Below are positions 60,447 through 64,000 of a stretch of 64,000 nt of DNA, one piece after another. A program made the translations under genes and the position numbers. The notes beneath the pieces were generated by a model, which worked only from the letters and a program-made list of their open reading frames with translations, ran no database searches and was not told the origin of the DNA. Each line of letters starts with the position of its first letter. The stretch's first letter is position 1. Source of the stretch: Campylobacteraceae bacterium (lineage in GTDB: Bacteria > Campylobacterota > Campylobacteria > Campylobacterales > Campylobacteraceae); NCBI GenBank assembly GCA_900753405.1, contig CAADYZ010000017.1, positions 72,337-136,336 of the forward strand, read 5' to 3'.

Positions 60447-61340
60447 TTACCTTAAAGTTTTCACGCCGTTTTGCCTTGCGAGGCGGTAAAAAAGCCGCAA
60501 CGAAAGCCGCTCTTTTGTGGTGATTTTGTAGTGGATGAAGCCTAGATACCACAAAATGTCCGCCTCGCTCACGCCTCGTTGGGCAGCGTATTCAGCGAGG
60601 ATGTAACGCGGAATTTTCACGGGGCGTTTGTTAAAACTTCGCACCAACCGCGTGAAAAACTGCTCGCCCTTTTGAGCCGAAAAAAGCCCAAAAACAAAGG
60701 GCAAATTCGTCCTCTCGCGCCAAAGAAGTCCCAAGTCTTTTAGCTCCTCGTCTTCAAAAAACCGCTGCTGTTTTGTGCTTTTTTTGCCTGCGTAAAAGCT
60801 GCGTTTTGCCGCTTTGCAAGGTGTTTGTCCGCCGTTTGGCGTTTTGTTGCAACTGCTTAAAGTTTTACCGTCACTTAAAGCGTCTTTGCGCAAAATTCCC
60901 GCGTTTTTCAGCCCGCCTTTCGCCTCGCTTTGAACCGCGCCTGCCGCCGCTCGCGCCTCGCTTTTTCGCCACTCCTGCAAATAAAGCCGCAACGCCCGGT
61001 CGCCTATTACAACTTCGCCCTCAACGCCCAAAATCTCGCTCAACGCATTCGAAGTCCGACTCGCAGCGTCAGGCTTTTTCTCACCCAAACGCACCAAAAC
61101 CGACTTGACCGCCGCTTGCGCGCAAATCCCAAGTTCAAGCCGCTTAAAACGCGCGCGTCTCGCCTCAACGCTTGAAATGACCGCCGCGTCAATCCGCCCT
61201 TTCACAAGCGCCTCGCTCATCGCACTCGGCACGCCTTTGTGGTAGTTTAGCGCCGCCTTAAAGGCGTTTGGCGCGCGACAACCCTTTAAAAAAACGGAAA
61301 ATGGCAGTAGGTTAAGATAATCTATCTTTCCAAAAATCAC
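60447..61340 (-). CDS. mqnA: Chorismate dehydratase MqnA with a low-complexity insert
   Basis: 297 residues. First committed enzyme of the futalosine menaquinone pathway. FGKIDYLNLLPFSVFL, YHKGVPSAMSEALVKGRIDA and VVIGDRALRLYLQEW are followed, after an insert, by DLGLLWRERTNLPFVFGLF: the periplasmic-binding-protein-like fold typical of MqnA. Residues ~126-196 (KSEARAAAGAVQSEAKGG ... NKTPNGGQTPCKAAK) are absent from usual homologues. The start overlaps the HD gene end by 29 bp. Confidence 0.88.
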   Translation of the reverse strand: MIFGKIDYLNLLPFSVFLKGCRAPNAFKAALNYHKGVPSAMSEALVKGRIDAAVISSVEARRARFKRLELGICAQAAVKSVLVRLGEKKPDAASRTSNALSEILGVEGEVVIGDRALRLYLQEWRKSEARAAAGAVQSEAKGGLKNAGILRKDALSDGKTLSSCNKTPNGGQTPCKAAKRSFYAGKKSTKQQRFFEDEELKDLGLLWRERTNLPFVFGLFSAQKGEQFFTRLVRSFNKRPVKIPRYILAEYAAQRGVSEADILWYLGFIHYKITTKERLSLRLFYRLARQNGVKTLR

Positions 61341-62574
61341 TCACTTCATCCTTAAAAAAATGCCGATCTAGCGCGATGTAAAGCGCCTTAAAATCCACCC
61401 CTTCGCACGGCGGTTGCGCCATCGCCTTTGCAAACATCATCTCATATCCGCCGAGTAGGTCTTTGCTTTTCACGCCGCAGCTAATCGAAACTCCCGCTTC
61501 TGCAAACGCCGCAAAAGTGTCGCACTGCTTCACCGCCCGTCCGTCAATCGCATCGTCCAAATCAGTGTTGTAGTTGCTCATCGCCCCGCCAACTGCAAGC
61601 GCTTCTTGCTTGCGGATGCGGTTTTGAAACTCGTTTTTCACGCGCGCTCCGCCCTCGTTTCTCACGCCCAAAATGTAGGCAAACTCCTCTTGCAACTCGC
61701 GCGGCAAATTCGGCAAAATCCTCTCGTCAATCAACCTCATCTCCACCTGCGCCAAAAGCTCGTCAAGCCCGCTCACGCCGTGTTTTACGGGGGTGATGAT
61801 GTCGCGTGTTAAGACCTCAGGCAAGTCGTGAAACAAAGCGCAAAAAAAGTTGTTTTCAAGCCGTTTTTCACACGCCCCGACACGCAAAGAGTAGAAAAAC
61901 GAAAGCACCGCAACAATGAGCATATGCCCCAAAACGCTCGTCTCAGGCAGCCTTCTAGTCAGCGCCCACCGCCGCTGAAACCGCAGCCGCCCAGCCATAT
62001 CCACAAGCCGCGCGAGGCGGTGCGAACGGGCGATTTTCTGCACGCCGACAAGCGAGATGTAGTCCTCAAACTCGTCTTCGATCGAGTTTTTCAACAGCTC
62101 AATCTCGCTGATGAACTCGCTCGTTGCGTGGATGACGCCAAACTCCCAGCGAGTCGCCAAGTAGCCCGCCGCCTGCAAAATCAACCTCTCCTTGCAATGC
62201 CCCTCATCCTGCGTGAAACACTTAAACTCGTCAAGCAACTGCGGAGGAAAAACCTCGCTCAAACGCTCCCAAACCCACGATTCAAGCTCGCGCTGCTTCG
62301 TCTGCGTGATCTTGTGAAAAATGTCGGGGCGAATGTCGGTTGTCATCGTCCGCGCAAAAAACTGAAAAATGCCGCCGCGGATGATGAACCCTAGATCCAC
62401 ATCCCCTTCAAGTTTTGCCAAAAAGTAAGCGATGATGAACTTGTGCGCCTGCTTGTCAAGCTCACTTAACTCCATCATCCGCGGATAGTCATTCCACCGC
62501 GAAATGTTGGTCGCTTTAAACATCAGCTCGATGATCTCAGGCTCAACCATCAACCCGCCTTCTGCCACGCTCAT
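61312..62574 (-). CDS. HD-domain hydrolase
   Basis: 420 residues. The HD motif is FFCALFHDLPEVLTRDII, with the upstream helix His in HMLIVAVLSFFYSLRV and a later Asp in YNTDLDDAIDGRAVKQ, matching the YfbR/HD_3 type phosphohydrolase group (nucleotide or related phosphate esters). An additional ~150-residue N-terminal domain (NISRWNDYPRMMELSELDK) is unassigned. RBS AAGGAGGCAAA. First gene of the minus-strand unit HD-mqnA-thiS-thiF. Confidence 0.8.
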   Translation of the reverse strand: MSVAEGGLMVEPEIIELMFKATNISRWNDYPRMMELSELDKQAHKFIIAYFLAKLEGDVDLGFIIRGGIFQFFARTMTTDIRPDIFHKITQTKQRELESWVWERLSEVFPPQLLDEFKCFTQDEGHCKERLILQAAGYLATRWEFGVIHATSEFISEIELLKNSIEDEFEDYISLVGVQKIARSHRLARLVDMAGRLRFQRRWALTRRLPETSVLGHMLIVAVLSFFYSLRVGACEKRLENNFFCALFHDLPEVLTRDIITPVKHGVSGLDELLAQVEMRLIDERILPNLPRELQEEFAYILGVRNEGGARVKNEFQNRIRKQEALAVGGAMSNYNTDLDDAIDGRAVKQCDTFAAFAEAGVSISCGVKSKDLLGGYEMMFAKAMAQPPCEGVDFKALYIALDRHFFKDEVSDFWKDRLS

Positions 62575-62639
62575 TTTGCCTCCTTAAATTTAGTCGCGGA
62601 TTTTAACAAATTTTGTTTAAAATTAAAGAACTTTTGTGC

Positions 62640-62790
62640 TAAAATCGACAAATTTTCGGACCAAAGAGCAAGTCAAATTCGGTTTTGACAAATTTTGTTT
62701 GATTTTTGATAATATGATTATGATATTATGATGATATGATAATCATATTTCTTTGCTATGATAAAAATATTATTTTCAAAGGATTGTGAT
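62640..62790 (+). promoter_or_regulatory. dapB upstream region with ATGATAT cluster
   Basis: Contains a dispersed repeat (GTCAAATTCGGTTTTGAC, 62673-62690) and, at 62706-62752, repeated GATAATATGATTATGATATT and GATGATATGATAATCATATT words forming overlapping inverted repeats, then AAAGGATTGTGAT before dapB. Either an operator cluster or a promoter UP-like region. Confidence 0.45.
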
Positions 62791-63561
62791 ATGATTAAAA
62801 TAGGACTGCACGGCGCGAGTGGAAGAATGGGCGGCGAGATCATCAAACTGCTGCAAAACAACGCAGAGGCAACTCTTGCAAAAGCTTACAGTATCGAGCC
62901 TTTGGGGCTTGGCGGCGATGTTGAGACGACTAGCCTTGACGAACTTTTTGCAAAAAGCGATGTGGTGATTGATTTTAGTGTGGCAAAAGGGGCGAAAAAC
63001 CTGCTTGAATTCGCGCTTAATTTAGACGCGCCAAAGCCGCTTGTCATCGGCACTACTGGACTTGGCGAAGAGGGCGAGCAGCTTTTGGACAAACTTGGCG
63101 AGAAAACGGCGGTTTTGTGGGCGAGTAATATGAGTTTGGGCGTGGCGGTTTTAAAACACCTTGTCAGCATCGCCAGCGGCGTTTTGCGTGACTTTGATGT
63201 AGAGATTGTCGAGATGCACCACCGCAACAAAATTGACGCGCCAAGCGGGACGGCGCTAACACTTGCAGAGGCGGCAGCGTCGGCGCGAAACCTCGTGCTT
63301 GAAGAGGTACGAACCAGCGGCAGAGACGGGCTGATCGGCGCGCGAAGCAAAGACGAGATCGCGGTGATGAGCCTTCGCGGCGGGGATGTTGTCGGGCAGC
63401 ATAAGGTCGGTTTTTACAATGATGGCGAGTTTGTCGAACTGTGCCACACTGCAACTTCGCGCGCGACTTTCGCCAAAGGGGCGTTGAGGGCGGCGGTTTG
63501 GCTCTTTGACAAAAAACGCGGTCGTTACAGCATCGAAGACTGCTTGGGGCTGAAAAACTAA
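62791..63561 (+). CDS. dapB: 4-hydroxy-tetrahydrodipicolinate reductase
   Basis: 256 residues from ATG 62791 (AAAGGATTGTGAT upstream; an earlier ATG at 62758 lacks an RBS). Lysine/DAP pathway. NAD(P)-binding GLHGASGRMGGEIIKLL, then VIGTTGLGEEGE, WASNMSLGVAVL, and the substrate motif EMHHRNKIDAPSGTALTLAE, then SLRGGDVVGQHKVGFYNDGE. Normal length; no insert. Divergent from the HD operon. Confidence 0.96.
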   Translation: MIKIGLHGASGRMGGEIIKLLQNNAEATLAKAYSIEPLGLGGDVETTSLDELFAKSDVVIDFSVAKGAKNLLEFALNLDAPKPLVIGTTGLGEEGEQLLDKLGEKTAVLWASNMSLGVAVLKHLVSIASGVLRDFDVEIVEMHHRNKIDAPSGTALTLAEAAASARNLVLEEVRTSGRDGLIGARSKDEIAVMSLRGGDVVGQHKVGFYNDGEFVELCHTATSRATFAKGALRAAVWLFDKKRGRYSIEDCLGLKN

Positions 63562-63581
63562 CCGCGTTTTTTAGTTTTTTG

Positions 63582-63620
63582 TCAAGCCGCAAACTCGCTT
63601 GTTTTTGCGGCTTGACGCTT
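63582..63620 (+). terminator. dapB terminator
   Basis: Perfect 12-bp stem TCAAGCCGCAAA/TTTGCGGCTTGA (63582-63593 with 63604-63615) followed by CGCTTTTGTT, 20 bp past the dapB stop. Confidence 0.75.
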
Positions 63621-64000
63621 TTGTTGGTTTGACGCTTTTTGAGTCTCGCGCGTTTTGAGCCTTGCGTTTTTTTGAAATTTAAGCCTCCTTTGTAGTTTGG
63701 TCTTTTTGCAATTTGAATTTTTTGCAGTCTCACGCCTTTTGCGGCTTCACACTTGTTTGCAACTTGACGCTTACTTCTTGACTAGGCATCTACTTTGCGA
63801 TTTGATATCTTTTGCCTCCTTGTGCCTTTTGAGTTGCAAAACTCGCTTTAACTTCACTTCTTAGTTAAATTTGGTTTTGACATTTTGCGGCGTTGTGGAT
63901 TTGGTTTGCAAAATTTGTCAAAACCAAATTTGATTTTGGCGTGGCGGTTGCGGAGTGAAAAGATATGTTTGTAATATCATTTTCATATGACAAAAATTTA
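63621..64000. other. Degenerate spacer to window end
   Basis: Low-complexity text of TTTGACGCTTTT/TTTTGAGTC words, two dispersed repeats (about 63867-63880 and 63911-63938) and, at the very end, GATATGTTTGTAATATCATT, another member of the ATCATATC motif set. No gene seen. Confidence 0.55.

Noticed and set aside
62575..62790. TPP riboswitch upstream of the HD-mqnA-thiS-thiF unit
   Set aside because: No CTGAGA or ACCTGA THI-box core was found in the leader.

Overview
The window reads as chromosome of a Campylobacterota member, most likely a higher-GC (oral-type) Campylobacter. The evidence is gene content and order: racR-racS-recR, murF beside an alpha/beta hydrolase and a Phd-like gene, folK-flhF-aroQ, the futalosine-pathway gene mqnA, ThiF with a ThiS-like N-terminus, Hcp-type Sel1 proteins, and a CRISPR repeat whose 3' half matches the Campylobacter type II-C repeat. 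The species is not fixed; a C. gracilis/showae/rectus-like organism is an inference.

Layout. 1-9.4 kb: cstA (cut by the window edge), then a long minus-strand housekeeping run (ispB, HAD phosphatase, pseudopilin, Sel1 protein, lpxK, rimP, rbfA, short argA, engB, lptA, lptC, kdsC, gmhA) dominated by LPS assembly and ribosome maturation. 9.5-18.2 kb: DUF2325 gene with a Fur-box-like site, RND exporter plus MlaC-like protein, recR, racS, racR, ftsK. 18.5-20.8 kb: tRNA-Asn and ligA. 20.9-28.2 kb: an A/T-rich type I restriction-modification island (hsdR, hsdS, GIY-YIG, broken rhuM, frameshifted hsdM). It is bracketed by a 70-bp direct repeat and peppered with REP-like palindromes, two of which lie in frame inside hsdR and hsdS. 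28.2-34.8 kb: methylcitrate cycle prpE-prpB-prpC-prpD with a divergent unrecognised regulator. 34.8-38.1 kb: repeat-rich spacer, miaA, then an orphan type II-C CRISPR mini-array with tracrRNA and no cas genes. 38.1-42.8 kb: a DUF1561 (leptospiral VM-protein-like) toxin candidate split into two lipoprotein genes, a further lipoprotein and a Sel1 lipoprotein. 42.9-46.6 kb: a GmrSD-type restriction pseudogene and a radical SAM gene sharing an almost identical 87-bp leader. 46.6-54.3 kb: short flhF, folk, pepP, aroQ, ribA, ubiE, ferritin, MFS exporter. 54.3-64 kb: murF, a grotesquely expanded alpha/beta hydrolase, an orphan Phd-like gene, thiF, thiS, mqnA, an HD hydrolase and dapB.

The strongest unexplained signal is a modular palindromic repeat, of which GTCAAAACCGAATTTGAC is the commonest form. 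By eye there are about 70 copies, roughly one per kilobase. They sit between genes, at stop codons, at start codons, and inside coding sequences, where they are read as -SKSNLN-, -SKPNL- or -VKTEFD-. Several conserved genes carry low-complexity in-frame insertions containing it; the extreme is about 655 extra residues between the first strand and the oxyanion loop of the alpha/beta hydrolase at 55.9-58.7 kb. The other candidates for novelty are the split DUF1561 pair, the CRISPR/tracrRNA orphan, and the restriction island with its hsdS spacer repeats.

All coordinates and motifs were read by eye. Family assignments rest on remembered motifs and gene order; no database search was run.
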